Of a DNA stretch of 64,000 nucleotides, positions 52,103 to 61,262 are shown one piece after another. This DNA is from Streptomyces fodineus (GTDB lineage Bacteria; Actinomycetota; Actinomycetes; Streptomycetales; Streptomycetaceae), in the NCBI RefSeq assembly GCF_001735805.1, contig NZ_CP017248.1:2480001-2544000 (forward strand), given 5' to 3'. Position 1 is the first letter of the stretch. Every line of letters starts with the position of its first letter. The position numbers were made by a program, and so were the translations under genes. The notes beneath the pieces are model-generated. The model made no database searches and was not told the origin of the DNA. It saw only the letters and a list, made by a program, of their open reading frames with translations.

Positions 52103-53772
52103 CGGAAGTCCTCCTCGCGGTACTCGTTCTGCGAACCCTGGGCCGTGGCCTCGCGCAGCTCGATCCGGCGGATCTTGCCGGAGACGGTCTTGGGCAGCGC
52201 GCCGAACTCCAGCCGGCGGATGCGCTTGTAGGGGGCGAGCACCTGCCGGGAGTGCTCGAAGACGGCCTTCGCGGTGTCCGGGCCGGGCTCGAAGCCCTCG
52301 GCGAGGACGACGTAGGCCTTCGGCACCGCGAGCCGCAGCTCGTCCGGTGCGGGCACGACGGCGGCCTCGGCCACCGCCTCGTGCTCCAGCAGCGCGCTCT
52401 CCAGCTCGAACGGGCTGATCTTGTAGTCGGAGGCCTTGAAGACGTCGTCCGCGCGGCCGACGTAGGTCAGATAGCCGTCCTCGTCTCGGGAGGCGATGTC
52501 CCCGGTGCGGTAGTAGCCGCCCGCCATGGCCTCGGCCGTACGGTCCGGGTCGCCGTGGTAGCCGGTCATCAGGCCGACGGGCCGCTCGGACAGGTCGACG
52601 GCGACCTCGCCCTCCACGGCGCCGGGCGCGCCGGAGACCGGGTCGAGGAGTTCGACGCGGTAGCCGGGGCTCGGGCGGCCCATGGAGCCGGTCTTCAGCA
52701 GCTGGCCGGGGCTGTTGGAGACCTGCACGGCCGTCTCGGTCTGCCCGAAGCCGTCGCGGATGGTCACGCCCCAGGCTCGCCGGACCTGCTCGATGACCTC
52801 GGGGTTGAGCGGCTCGCCGGCGGCCACCACCTCGCGGGGCGGGGTGGCGAGCAGGCCGAGGTCGGCCTGGATGAGCATGCGCCACACGGTCGGCGGGGCG
52901 CAGAAGGTGGTCACTTGCGCCCGGTCCATCTCGGCCATCAGCCGGGCCGCGTCGAACCGTGTGTAGTTGAAGAGGAAGACGGTCGCCTCGGCGTTCCACG
53001 GCGCGAACAGGTTGGACCAGGCGTGCTTGGCCCAGCCCGGCGAGGAGATGTTCAGATGCACGTCACCGGGTTTCAGACCGATCCAGTACATGGTGGCCAG
53101 ATGCCCGATCGGGTACGAGGTGTGGGTGTGCTCGACCAGCTTGGGGCGGGCGGTCGTACCGGAGGTGAAGTAGAGCATCAGCGGGTCGTCGGCCAGGGTG
53201 GGGCCGTCCGGGGCGAACTCGGCCGGGGCGGTGTACGCGTCCTCGTACCGCTCCCAGCCCTGCTGCGGCGGGCCGCCGACCGCGATCCGGGTGTAGTCGC
53301 CGGGCACATCGGCGAACTTCGCGGTGTCCTCGGCCCGCACGATCACATGCCGCACCCGGCCCCGGTCCACCCGGTCGCGCAGATCGGCGGGGCCGAGCAG
53401 CGGGGTGGCCGGGATGACCACCGCGCGCAGTTTCATCGCGGCGAGCGCGGTCTCCCACAGCTCGGCCTGGTTGCCGAGCATGACGAGGATGCGGTCCTCG
53501 GCGGCGACGCCCCGCGCGCGCAGGTGGTTCGCGACCCGGTTCGACCGCTCGGCCAGCTCGGCGAAGGACAGCCGGGTCTCGCCGCCGTCCTCCTCGACGA
53601 TGTGCAGCGCGGTGCGGTCGTTCCCGGCGGCGATCACGTCGAACCAGTCCAGTGCCCAGTTGAAGTGCGCGGGCCGCGGCCAGGCGAAGCCCTCGTAGGC
53701 GGCGGCATAGTCCGCACGGTGCTCCAGCAGAAAGTCCCGCGCGCCGCGGAACAGCTGCGTCGCCGTCGTCAT
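52099..53772 (-). CDS. AMP-forming acyl-CoA synthetase, first in operon
   Basis: 557 residues, a different subgroup of the same superfamily (closer to medium-chain or benzoate-type ligases). LYFTSGTTARPKLVEHTHTS (about 203-222), DGFGQTETAVQVSNSPGQLL (about 341-360), YRTGDIASRDEDGYLTYVGR near 425 and PKTVSGKIRRIELREATAQG near the end. Two unlike acyl-CoA synthetases made from one message suggest a two-acid or two-step acid use pathway. The divergent LuxR/GAF gene, with a palindrome between, probably controls it. Confidence 0.9.
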   Translation of the reverse strand: MTTATQLFRGARDFLLEHRADYAAAYEGFAWPRPAHFNWALDWFDVIAAGNDRTALHIVEEDGGETRLSFAELAERSNRVANHLRARGVAAEDRILVMLGNQAELWETALAAMKLRAVVIPATPLLGPADLRDRVDRGRVRHVIVRAEDTAKFADVPGDYTRIAVGGPPQQGWERYEDAYTAPAEFAPDGPTLADDPLMLYFTSGTTARPKLVEHTHTSYPIGHLATMYWIGLKPGDVHLNISSPGWAKHAWSNLFAPWNAEATVFLFNYTRFDAARLMAEMDRAQVTTFCAPPTVWRMLIQADLGLLATPPREVVAAGEPLNPEVIEQVRRAWGVTIRDGFGQTETAVQVSNSPGQLLKTGSMGRPSPGYRVELLDPVSGAPGAVEGEVAVDLSERPVGLMTGYHGDPDRTAEAMAGGYYRTGDIASRDEDGYLTYVGRADDVFKASDYKISPFELESALLEHEAVAEAAVVPAPDELRLAVPKAYVVLAEGFEPGPDTAKAVFEHSRQVLAPYKRIRRLEFGALPKTVSGKIRRIELREATAQGSQNEYREEDFR

Positions 53773-53846
53773 CTGGTTCCTCCTCGTTACCGGACCATTG
53801 CCGGGCCGCTCTCTGGCATCGTCTAATCCGTGATGCAGGTCTCACT

Positions 53847-53862
53847 ACCCCCGAACGGGGGT
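53847..53862. promoter_or_regulatory. ACCCCC-GAAC-GGGGGT palindrome between synthetase and regulator
   Basis: A perfect 6-bp inverted repeat with a 4-bp spacer, in the 117-bp divergent gap. It is the likely binding site of the adjacent LuxR/GAF regulator and could control both directions. Compare AACCCCCTAGGGGGTT at 57788-57803. Confidence 0.65.
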
Positions 53863-53889
53863 GTGGGCGGCAGAAGGGGCGAACAGACG

Positions 53890-54717
53890 ATGGCAGACGC
53901 GGCGGGGACGGTGGAGATCGGCGGTGCGCTGGCCCGGCTGCGGCGGGCGACGGGGCTTCCCGTCGCCTTCGGCGGCCTCGTCGAGTCCGGCCGGCCGCAG
54001 ATCCGGATCAGCGAACTGAGCGGCACCACCACGGCCGCGCTGCGCTCGCTCGCGGTGACCTCCGGCAACGGTCTCGGCGGCAAGGCGGTGGCCCTGGCCC
54101 GGCCGTGCGCGGTGACCGACTACTCCAGCTCCCGGCAGATCAGCCACGAGTACGACGTCCCGGTGGCCGCGGAGGGCATCCGCTCGGTACTCGCGGTTCC
54201 GGTCGTGGTACGGCGCCGGGTGCGCGGGGTGCTCTACGGCGCGCTGCGCTCGGCCCAGCCGCTCGGCGACCGCACGCTGGGCGCGGCCATGGCCGCCGCG
54301 CGGGACGTGGAGCAGGCGCTGGTGGTGCGGGACGAGGCGCGGGTGCTGCTGGCGGCGGCCCGGCCGGAACCGGCCGCGCCCGACCGGGGCGCCGCCTGGG
54401 AGCAGGTGCGCGAGGCGCATGCGGCGCTGCGGGCCCTGGCCCCCCGGATCACCGATCCGCACCTGCGGGCCGAACTGCTCGCGGCCTGCGGCTTGCTGAC
54501 GGCTCCGCCGCGAGCAGGCGGCGCGACCCTGGCGCCACGGGAACTGGACGTGCTGTCCTGGGTGGCGGCGGGCGCGACCAATGCGGCCGTGGCCGAACGG
54601 CTGGGCCTCGGCCCGGAGACGGTCAAGGGCTATCTGCGCTCGGCGATGCGGAAACTGGGCGCGCACACCCGAGGGGAGGCGGTGACCGCGGCCCGCAGGG
54701 CGGGGCTGCTGCCATGA
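53890..54717 (+). CDS. LuxR-family regulator with a GAF domain
   Basis: A protein of about 275 residues. The GAF part starts GGALARLRRATGLPVAFGGL and includes NGLGGKAVALARPCAVTDYS and SVLAVPVVVRRRVRGVLYGA. The C-terminus is a LuxR/NarL HTH: LAPRELDVLSWVAAGATNAA then VAERLGLGPETVKGYLRSAM. The ATG at 53890 is preferred (weak GAAGGGGCG upstream); an ATG near 53833 is possible but would overlap the operator. It probably senses a small molecule for acyl-CoA synthetase control. Confidence 0.8.
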   Translation: MADAAGTVEIGGALARLRRATGLPVAFGGLVESGRPQIRISELSGTTTAALRSLAVTSGNGLGGKAVALARPCAVTDYSSSRQISHEYDVPVAAEGIRSVLAVPVVVRRRVRGVLYGALRSAQPLGDRTLGAAMAAARDVEQALVVRDEARVLLAAARPEPAAPDRGAAWEQVREAHAALRALAPRITDPHLRAELLAACGLLTAPPRAGGATLAPRELDVLSWVAAGATNAAVAERLGLGPETVKGYLRSAMRKLGAHTRGEAVTAARRAGLLP

Positions 54718-54803
54718 CGACAGGCCGTGGAGCCAGGCGGTGAGGAAACCTTCCCATTCATTCGGGGACGCCTTGAATTTCCTCATGCTTGACCGTTTGT
54801 TAT

Positions 54804-54811
54804 TTCCCTCA
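54804..54811 (+). promoter_or_regulatory. TTCCCTCA element before the LAL regulator
   Basis: TTCCCTCA lies 85 bases upstream of the LAL gene. The same 8-mer occurs twice in the trypsin promoter (57777-57784, 57802-57809). A near copy on the other strand (TGAGGAAA) is at 54751. It may be a LAL binding site. Confidence 0.4.
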
Positions 54812-54888
54812 CCACGGCTTCCGTCCGAATTTCAAGGATCGTTGCCTAGAATTTGGCCCGGACACGACACACGAGGGGAGCGGTGACC

Positions 54889-57741
54889 GTGCGACGGGAC
54901 TTCCAGGAGCCTGCCAGGTGCCGCCCCGACCTGGTCATCGGCCGCGAGGACCTGTTCGCCGGCGCCCGTGACCAACTCGCCTCGGGCGGCAGCGTGCTGC
55001 TCCACGGCCCCGCCGGAATAGGGAAATCGACCGTCCTGCGGGCATTGGCCGAGGAATACGGCGCCACCGCGCGCACCGTCCTGCGCTGCTCGGCCACCGA
55101 GTCCGAATCCCACCTTCCCTTCCTGGCCCTGGCCGACCTCCTCGGCCTGGTCCTCGACGACGTCTCCCCCCGGCTGCCCGTCGCCCAGCGCACGGCGCTG
55201 GAGTCGGCGCTCACCGGCCGCGGCGAGTCCAGCCTCCAGCGCGACGGCCTCGCCCTGCGCCTCGCGGTGCTCTCCGCGCTGCGCGCGCTGGCCGCGCAGG
55301 GCGGCGTCCTCGTCGTCGCCGACGATCTGCAGTGGCTGGATCCGGCCAGCGCCGAACTCCTCGGCTTCGCCGCCCGCCGCCTGGAGGGCACCCCGGTCCA
55401 GCTGCTGTGCGCGGTCCGCACCGAGGCCGCCGAGAGCCAGGAGTACGACCGGCATCTGCGCGCCTGCCCGCCCGGCACCCTCGCGGTCCGGCTCGGCCCG
55501 CTCAGCCGCGCCCAGGTCGCCCAGTTGCTCGACCACCGCGGCCACGGCGGTCTGCCCCGCTCCACCGTCCGCGAGATCCACCGCACCTCCGGCGGCAACC
55601 CGCTGTTCGCCCTGGAGCTCGGCCGGGCCCTCGCCGAGAGCCCCACCCCGCCCCGGCCGGGCGAGCCGCTGCCGGTGCCGACCAGCCTGCGCGCCCTGGT
55701 GCTCAGCCGCCTGGACATGCTCTCGGTCGAGGCCCGCCGCACCCTGCTGGTGGCCAGCGCCGGCGCCCGCCCCACCCCGGCGCTGCTGCACGCGGCAGGG
55801 CGGGAGAACGCCGAGGCCGAGTGCGCCCAGGCCGCCGAACTCGGGCTGCTGGCCACCGAGCCCGACGCCCCTGCCGTACGGTTCGCGCACCCGCTGATAT
55901 CGGCCGCCCTGTACGCGGAGGCTCCCGTACCCGAGCGGCGCGCCGCGCACGCGGCCCTGTCCACGGCCGCCTCCGACCCGATCGAACGGGCCCGGCACCT
56001 GGCCCTCGCCACCACCGGCACCGACCCGGAGGTCGCCGCCCGGCTCGCCGAGGCCGCCGCCCTCGCCCGGGACCGCGGCGCCCCCTCCGTCGCCGCCCAG
56101 CTGGGACTGCTGGCCGCCCGGCACACCCCCGCCGACGGTGTGCCGAGTCCGCAGGAGCGCCGGCTGCAGGCCGCCGAGGACGCGATCACCGCGGGCGAGA
56201 TCGACCTGGCCCGGGACATCGCCCGCGAGGTGCTCGCCCGGGCGGCCGTGCCCACCGACCGGGTACGGGCCTGGATGATCGTCATCGACAGCGCCGGCCA
56301 CACCATGGCCGAGGTCGACGCCGTCTTCCCGCAGGCCCTCGCCGACGCCGGCGACGACCCCCGGCTGCTGGCCCTGGTGCACTATCAGCTGGCCTGGCGG
56401 GCGCTGATCGTGGAGGGCGACTTCACCGAGGCCCGCGAGGCCGCCGCACACGCCGCCGAGCTGGCCGCGCGCGGCAAGGACCGGCGCACCGAACTGCTCT
56501 CCCTCGCCTTCCAGGCGCAGACCGAGACCCTGATGGGCCATCCGGAGGCGCCCCGGACCATCCAACGCGCCCTGAAGGAGCCTCAGGACCCGAGGGTGGC
56601 CTGGCATCACAACGGGGCGAGCAGCGCCCGGTTCCGCTGGCTGGTGATGGGCGACCAGCTGGCCGAGGCCCGGGCGACGGTCACCGCGCTGCTGCGCGAG
56701 GTGCGCCGGCGCGGCTCGGTGGAGAGCGAGGTGCACTTCCTGCGCGGGCTCGCCGAGACCGAACTGCGCGCCGGGCACTGCGGGCGCGCCCTGGAGCTGG
56801 CCCGCGAGAGCCTGCGCCTGGCCCGGGACTCCGGGATCGGCGAGACCGCCTCGGCGATGCTCACCTCGCTCGCGGAGGCCTCCGGCGGCGATGTGGACCG
56901 GGCCCTCGCGCTCGCCCGGGAGGCGGTGGAGCACGCCGAGGAGGACGGCGACCAGATGTACCTCTCCCGGGCCCTGGGCGCGCTCGGATACGCCCAGTTG
57001 GTGGCCGGGGACCCGGCGGGCACCGTCCGCTCGCTGCGCCGGGTGCGCCGCCTGGAGCTGGGGCTCGGCATCACCGACCCGGCGCGTGGCCGCTGGCAGG
57101 GCGATCTCGCCGAGGCGCTGGTCCGGATCGGTGAACCGGCCGAGGCGCAGGACGTCATCGACGCGAGCCGCGAACACGCCCTCAGGCTCGGCCGGGAGAG
57201 CGTCCTAGCCGTCCTGGACCGCTCCGAGGCCCTGGTGCGGGCCGCCCAGGGGGACCTGGAGGCCGCGGTGGCCCAGCTGACGTCCGCTCAGGACCGGCTC
57301 GGCAAGCTCGGCTACGGGCTGGAGGAGGCACGGGCCGCGTTCGCGCTCGCCCGGCTGCGCGGCCGACGCCCCGCCGCGGCTTTCGCCGCCCCGGAGTCCC
57401 GCACCGGCCCGGCTTCGCCGGCGTACGACGAGGCCACCCGGATGTTCCGCCGCTGCCGGGCGCTGCCGTGGCTCCGCCAGGTGGACGAATCCCTCACCAC
57501 CCCCGAGCCGGAGCCGGCGCTCGCGGTGCCGGAGGCGCTGGACGCGCTGCAGGCGCTGGCCGCGATGGAGCGTCAGGTCGCCGCGCTGGTCATGGAGGGC
57601 GCCACCAACCGGGAGATCGCCGCCCGGCTGTTCATCAGCGTCAAGACGGTGGAGGCGACCCTGACCCGGGTCTACCGCAAGCTGGGGATCCGCTCGCGGG
57701 TGGACATCGTCCGATTGGCGGCGGCTCGGCGGGCGCGCTGA
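54889..57741 (+). CDS. Large ATP-binding LuxR-family (LAL) regulator
   Basis: About 950 residues. The N-terminal ATPase has Walker A LLHGPAGIGKSTVLRAL (about 38) and Walker B GGVLVVADDLQWLDPASAEL (about 140). A long TPR-like helical region follows, and the C-terminal LuxR HTH reads MERQVAALVMEGATNREIAA then RLFISVKTVEATLTRVYRKL. This is the LAL architecture, normally an activator. GTG 54889 is favoured by GAGGGGAG 8 bases before; GTG 54883 is the alternative. It probably controls the adjacent trypsin gene, 206 bases downstream. Confidence 0.85.
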   Translation: MRRDFQEPARCRPDLVIGREDLFAGARDQLASGGSVLLHGPAGIGKSTVLRALAEEYGATARTVLRCSATESESHLPFLALADLLGLVLDDVSPRLPVAQRTALESALTGRGESSLQRDGLALRLAVLSALRALAAQGGVLVVADDLQWLDPASAELLGFAARRLEGTPVQLLCAVRTEAAESQEYDRHLRACPPGTLAVRLGPLSRAQVAQLLDHRGHGGLPRSTVREIHRTSGGNPLFALELGRALAESPTPPRPGEPLPVPTSLRALVLSRLDMLSVEARRTLLVASAGARPTPALLHAAGRENAEAECAQAAELGLLATEPDAPAVRFAHPLISAALYAEAPVPERRAAHAALSTAASDPIERARHLALATTGTDPEVAARLAEAAALARDRGAPSVAAQLGLLAARHTPADGVPSPQERRLQAAEDAITAGEIDLARDIAREVLARAAVPTDRVRAWMIVIDSAGHTMAEVDAVFPQALADAGDDPRLLALVHYQLAWRALIVEGDFTEAREAAAHAAELAARGKDRRTELLSLAFQAQTETLMGHPEAPRTIQRALKEPQDPRVAWHHNGASSARFRWLVMGDQLAEARATVTALLREVRRRGSVESEVHFLRGLAETELRAGHCGRALELARESLRLARDSGIGETASAMLTSLAEASGGDVDRALALAREAVEHAEEDGDQMYLSRALGALGYAQLVAGDPAGTVRSLRRVRRLELGLGITDPARGRWQGDLAEALVRIGEPAEAQDVIDASREHALRLGRESVLAVLDRSEALVRAAQGDLEAAVAQLTSAQDRLGKLGYGLEEARAAFALARLRGRRPAAAFAAPESRTGPASPAYDEATRMFRRCRALPWLRQVDESLTTPEPEPALAVPEALDALQALAAMERQVAALVMEGATNREIAARLFISVKTVEATLTRVYRKLGIRSRVDIVRLAAARRAR

Positions 57742-57776
57742 GCACCGCTCTTGTTAACTGAACCGGACCGAGGGTT

Positions 57777-57809
57777 TTCCCTCACCCAACCCCCTAGGGG
57801 GTTCCCTCA
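57777..57809 (+). promoter_or_regulatory. Trypsin promoter element with TTCCCTCA repeats around AACCCCCTAGGGGGTT
   Basis: TTCCCTCA at 57777-57784 and 57802-57809 (25 bp apart) flank a perfect 16-bp palindrome AACCCCCTAGGGGGTT (57788-57803). The element lies 139 bases upstream of the trypsin start. Confidence 0.6.
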
Positions 57810-57947
57810 TTGGGAGCCGAGGGTTCCGGGTCATAGCGTAAGGGGCGTGCCGCTCGCCCGGGCATACGGGGGTCGGTCCCGCGACCCCCGTGACCACCCC
57901 CACACCCGCGCGACCCCCCACCGGTGCAACCCCCACTGAGGAGACTC

Positions 57948-58739
57948 ATGTTCGGGCTCAGACGTGCAAGACACACCGCCGCGACCCTGGTGGCCACCGC
58001 CACCGCCGCGGCGACCGCGCTGCTCGCCTCCCCCACGGCGAGCGCCGCCCCGCAGCCCATCGTCGGCGGTACGACCACGACGACGGCGGCGTACCCGTTC
58101 GTCATGCAGATCACCGACGCGTCCGGCAACCAGTTCTGCGGCGGCACCCTGGTGTCCGCGACGAAGGTCGTGACGGCCGCGCACTGCATGGCGGGCGAGT
58201 CCGCCGGCAATGTCCGGGTGGTCGGCGGCCGGACCTACCTCAACGGCACCGACGGCACGGTCAGCAAGGTCAGCAAGATCTGGGTCGACCCCGGCTACAC
58301 GGACGCCACCAACGGCGACGACGTGGCCGTGCTGACCCTGGAGACGTCGATGCCGTACACCCCGGTGTCGTACGTCTCCTCCTCCCAGACGAGCGTGTAC
58401 GCGGCCGGCACCACGGCCCGGATCCTCGGCTGGGGGACCACCTCGGAGAACGGCAGCTCCTCCAACCAGCTGCGGACCGCGACCGTCCCGGTCGTGTCCG
58501 ACTCCAGCTGCAAGAGCTCCTACGGTTCGGACTTCGTCCAGTCCGACATGGTATGCGCCGGACTCACCACCGGCGGCGTAGACACCTGCCAGGGCGACAG
58601 CGGCGGTCCCCTGCTCATCGGGGGCGTCCTGGCAGGGATCACTTCCTGGGGCGAGGGATGCGCGGAGGCCGGTTACCCGGGTGTGTACACCCGGCTGACC
58701 ACCTTCTCGGACCTCGTGACCGCGCAGGTCACCTCGTGA
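57948..58739 (+). CDS. Secreted trypsin-like serine protease
   Basis: 263 residues. A signal peptide (about 1-31, ending in ASA), a short propeptide and the mature IVGG start (PIVGGTTTTTAAYPFVMQI) are visible. The triad is KVVTAAHC (His), DDVAVLTLE (Asp) and TCQGDSGGPLL (Ser); DTCQGDSGGP with a specificity-pocket Asp six residues before the Ser indicates Lys/Arg cleavage. Cys pairs are as in streptomycete trypsins. The ATG at 57948 follows GAGGAG. It is likely regulated by the LAL protein. Confidence 0.92.
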   Translation: MFGLRRARHTAATLVATATAAATALLASPTASAAPQPIVGGTTTTTAAYPFVMQITDASGNQFCGGTLVSATKVVTAAHCMAGESAGNVRVVGGRTYLNGTDGTVSKVSKIWVDPGYTDATNGDDVAVLTLETSMPYTPVSYVSSSQTSVYAAGTTARILGWGTTSENGSSSNQLRTATVPVVSDSSCKSSYGSDFVQSDMVCAGLTTGGVDTCQGDSGGPLLIGGVLAGITSWGEGCAEAGYPGVYTRLTTFSDLVTAQVTS

Positions 58740-58777
58740 CCCGGAAGACCTCCCGAGCACCCCTCGGGTAGATGCCA

Positions 58778-58820
58778 GGGGGGCGCTGCGAGCCACCACG
58801 AGCGGCCCGCAGCGCCCCCC
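58778..58820. terminator. Perfect 13-bp hairpin between trypsin and the AlkZ-like gene
   Basis: GGGGGGCGCTGCG (58778-58790) pairs with CGCAGCGCCCCCC (58808-58820), with a 17-base loop, between convergent stops. Confidence 0.8.
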
Positions 58821-58835
58821 TCTCCAAGGCTGGAC

Positions 58836-59945
58836 TCACGGTCGTACGACCGTCCCGAAGCGGATGTCGTACGACGTGTCCGGGTGCAGGACGCCGAGCA
58901 TCCGCTCCCCCTCCGCGGTGACCTCGTCCCGCTGGGCCCGGGTCAGCTCGGTGAAGGGTTCGACGACGAGGGCGCCGGTGTCGAGTTTCCACAGGCCGGC
59001 CAGGAAGCCGTCGACCAGCAGGGTGCGGTAGGCCTGGTTGCCCCGCCAGTGCCGGCCCCGGTGTTCGGGCGGTACGACGCGGCTGCGGTCGGCGTGGGAG
59101 AGCAGCAGGTTGTCGAACTCGGGCAGGAAGCGGGGCGGGGCCGGGGTGGCCGGGTCGGGACGCGGGGCGTCGGGGAGGTCGAACAGCTCGGTGCCGCTCG
59201 GGTCCCGGAAGGTCAGCAGCCGCGGGCGCAGCTTCTCGAAGGCGTCCCGCAGCCGGGTGAGTCCGGCCCAGGTCTGCATGTCCTTGACGGAGGCGGGGCC
59301 GAACGCGGCGAGGTAGCGCAGGACGACGGACTCCGGTGCGGGAGCCTGCCCGGACGAGCGGCCGAGCCAGTTCTCGGCGGTGGTGAGGGCGACCTGGCCG
59401 CTGCGGTCCCACAGTCCGCGCGGAGTGACCTGGACCAGCGGCAGTGTGCAGCGGGCGGCGAGGGCGAGGGCCTGCGGGTCGGCGTCCGGCCACCGGGCGC
59501 TCAGCGCCTGCCGGAGCTGGGCCATGGTCCGCGGCTCGGCCTCGACCAGCTCGCGGGCCAGGGCGGCGAGCCGGTCCAGGTCCACGCCGGCGAGCCCCTT
59601 GCGGAAGGTGCCGAGCTCCCGTTCCCGGGCCGGCTGGACGAGGGGCCGCAGGGTGAGGCAGTCGTCGGCGGTGTGGGTGTGGATCGTGGAGCGCAAGGTG
59701 ACCATCCGGGCGACCTCGCGGCCGGCCATCAGCGCGGACAGCCGCTCCGGTGCGCAGCCGTCGAGGCGGGCGGCGAGCGCGTAGTACGGCGGCCGGACGT
59801 TCTGCGCCTGGAGACCGAGCAGGTGCGCCACGGCATCCCGTGGGGACAGCGCCGAGCGGCGCAGCAGCAGCTGCCGCTCGAGGGTGGCGCGGTTGAGGGC
59901 ACGGACGTCCAGGACGGGGGCCTTCGTCGCACTGCTCTTCGTCAT
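58836..59945 (-). CDS. Winged-helix DNA-binding domain protein, AlkZ/AlkX DNA glycosylase-like
   Basis: 369 residues of the HTH_42 family. ALNRATLERQLLLRRSALSP then DAVAHLLGLQAQNVRPPYYA (about 33-52) contains the QAQ motif that serves as the catalytic centre in AlkZ-like DNA glycosylases. RMVTLRSTIHTHTADDCLTL (about 83-102) and a late VDGFLAGLWKLD fit the three-winged-helix fold. AlkZ enzymes repair crosslinks or bulky adducts. A self-resistance role is unsupported here because no biosynthesis cluster is adjacent. Confidence 0.8.
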   Translation of the reverse strand: MTKSSATKAPVLDVRALNRATLERQLLLRRSALSPRDAVAHLLGLQAQNVRPPYYALAARLDGCAPERLSALMAGREVARMVTLRSTIHTHTADDCLTLRPLVQPARERELGTFRKGLAGVDLDRLAALARELVEAEPRTMAQLRQALSARWPDADPQALALAARCTLPLVQVTPRGLWDRSGQVALTTAENWLGRSSGQAPAPESVVLRYLAAFGPASVKDMQTWAGLTRLRDAFEKLRPRLLTFRDPSGTELFDLPDAPRPDPATPAPPRFLPEFDNLLLSHADRSRVVPPEHRGRHWRGNQAYRTLLVDGFLAGLWKLDTGALVVEPFTELTRAQRDEVTAEGERMLGVLHPDTSYDIRFGTVVRP

Positions 59946-60105
59946 GCCCGCACGCTAACCGGAGTTGCGGACACCTTCTGTCCGCGTCTCTCACCCGACC
60001 CCGCACCGCGGCACGACCCGCTCGCGGCGGCCCGCGGATATCCTTTTCTTTCTCCTGTCCCCGCCGCATGACCAGGTGGACGCAGGCTCGACGGAGAGGC
60101 GGCCG

Positions 60106-61248
60106 ATGTCCGAGCGAGCAAACGGCAGGAACGGCGGGCGCAGGTCCGTCTGGCGCCGCACCCCCGCCCCGCCCCAGCCCCCCGCCGCCGAGACGCCCGC
60201 GACCGCCCCGGCGGACGGCACCGAGCCGCCCAGCATCGTCCAGGCGGCGCTGTACCGCGACGGCGTCCGCGTCTCCTCCCCCGCCACGCTCGCCGAGACC
60301 TACCGCGCGCTGCGCGAGCAGCACTCGGGCATGGCCTGGATCGGCCTGGCCCGGCCCAGCGGGGCCGATCTGCACTCGCTGGCCGCCGAGTTCGACCTGC
60401 ACCCCCTCGCCGTCGAGGACGCCATGGAGGCGCACCAGCGGCCCAAGCTGGAGCGGTACGGCAAGACCCTGTTCGTCGTGCTGCGCGCCGCCCGATATCT
60501 GGACGCGCCGGAGGAGGTCGACTTCGGCGAGCTGCATGTGTTCGTGGGCCCGGACTTCGTCATCACGGTCCGGCACGGCGCGGCGCCGGACCTGTCGGCG
60601 GTCCGCCGCCGCATGGAGGACTCCCCCGAGCTGCTGGGGCTCGGACCGGAGGCGGTCCTGTACGCGATCCTCGACGCGGTCGTGGACGGTTACGCGCCGG
60701 TGGTCTCCGGCGTCCAGAACGACATCGACGAGATCGAGACCGAGGTGTTCCGCGGCGACCCCGAGGTCTCCCGCCGTATCTACGAACTCTCCCGGGAAAT
60801 GGTGGAGTTCCAGCGTGCAACGCGTCCGCTCGTCGGCATGCTGCACGCGCTGATGGCCGGCTTCGCCAAGTACGAGACCGACGAGGAACTCCAGCGCTAT
60901 CTGCGTGACGTCGCCGACCACGTCACCCACATCAGCGAGCGCGTCGACGGCTTCCGCCAGGCCCTCACCGAGATCCTCACGGTCAACGCCACCTTGGTCA
61001 CCCAGCAGCAGAACGCGGAGATGCGGGCGCTGGCGGAGGCGGGCTTCGAGCAGAACGAGGAGGTCAAGAAGATCTCCTCCTGGGCGGCCATCCTCTTCGC
61101 CCCGACCCTCGTCGGCACGATCTACGGCATGAACTTCGACCGCATGCCGGAGCTGCACTGGTTCTTCGGCCACCCGTTCGCGATCGGTCTGATGGGCGTG
61201 GTCTGTCTGACGCTGTACCTCGTCTTCAAGAGACGGGACTGGCTCTGA
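60106..61248 (+). CDS. corA: CorA-type magnesium/cobalt transporter
   Basis: 380 residues. A disordered basic tail (about 1-50) precedes the cytoplasmic funnel (HPLAVEDAMEAHQRPKLERY, about 105-125) and a long helix. Two C-terminal membrane helices carry the signature YGMNFDRMPELHW (GMN) at about 342-354. The ATG at 60106 follows GGAGAGG. Topology and signature are complete. It is a stand-alone gene. Confidence 0.9.
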   Translation: MSERANGRNGGRRSVWRRTPAPPQPPAAETPATAPADGTEPPSIVQAALYRDGVRVSSPATLAETYRALREQHSGMAWIGLARPSGADLHSLAAEFDLHPLAVEDAMEAHQRPKLERYGKTLFVVLRAARYLDAPEEVDFGELHVFVGPDFVITVRHGAAPDLSAVRRRMEDSPELLGLGPEAVLYAILDAVVDGYAPVVSGVQNDIDEIETEVFRGDPEVSRRIYELSREMVEFQRATRPLVGMLHALMAGFAKYETDEELQRYLRDVADHVTHISERVDGFRQALTEILTVNATLVTQQQNAEMRALAEAGFEQNEEVKKISSWAAILFAPTLVGTIYGMNFDRMPELHWFFGHPFAIGLMGVVCLTLYLVFKRRDWL

Positions 61249-61262
61249 GCCGGCGGAGCGCC

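Noticed and set aside
58836..59945. AlkZ-like protein as a self-resistance gene of an antibiotic cluster
   Set aside because: No biosynthetic genes surround it; a general repair or unknown role is more cautious.
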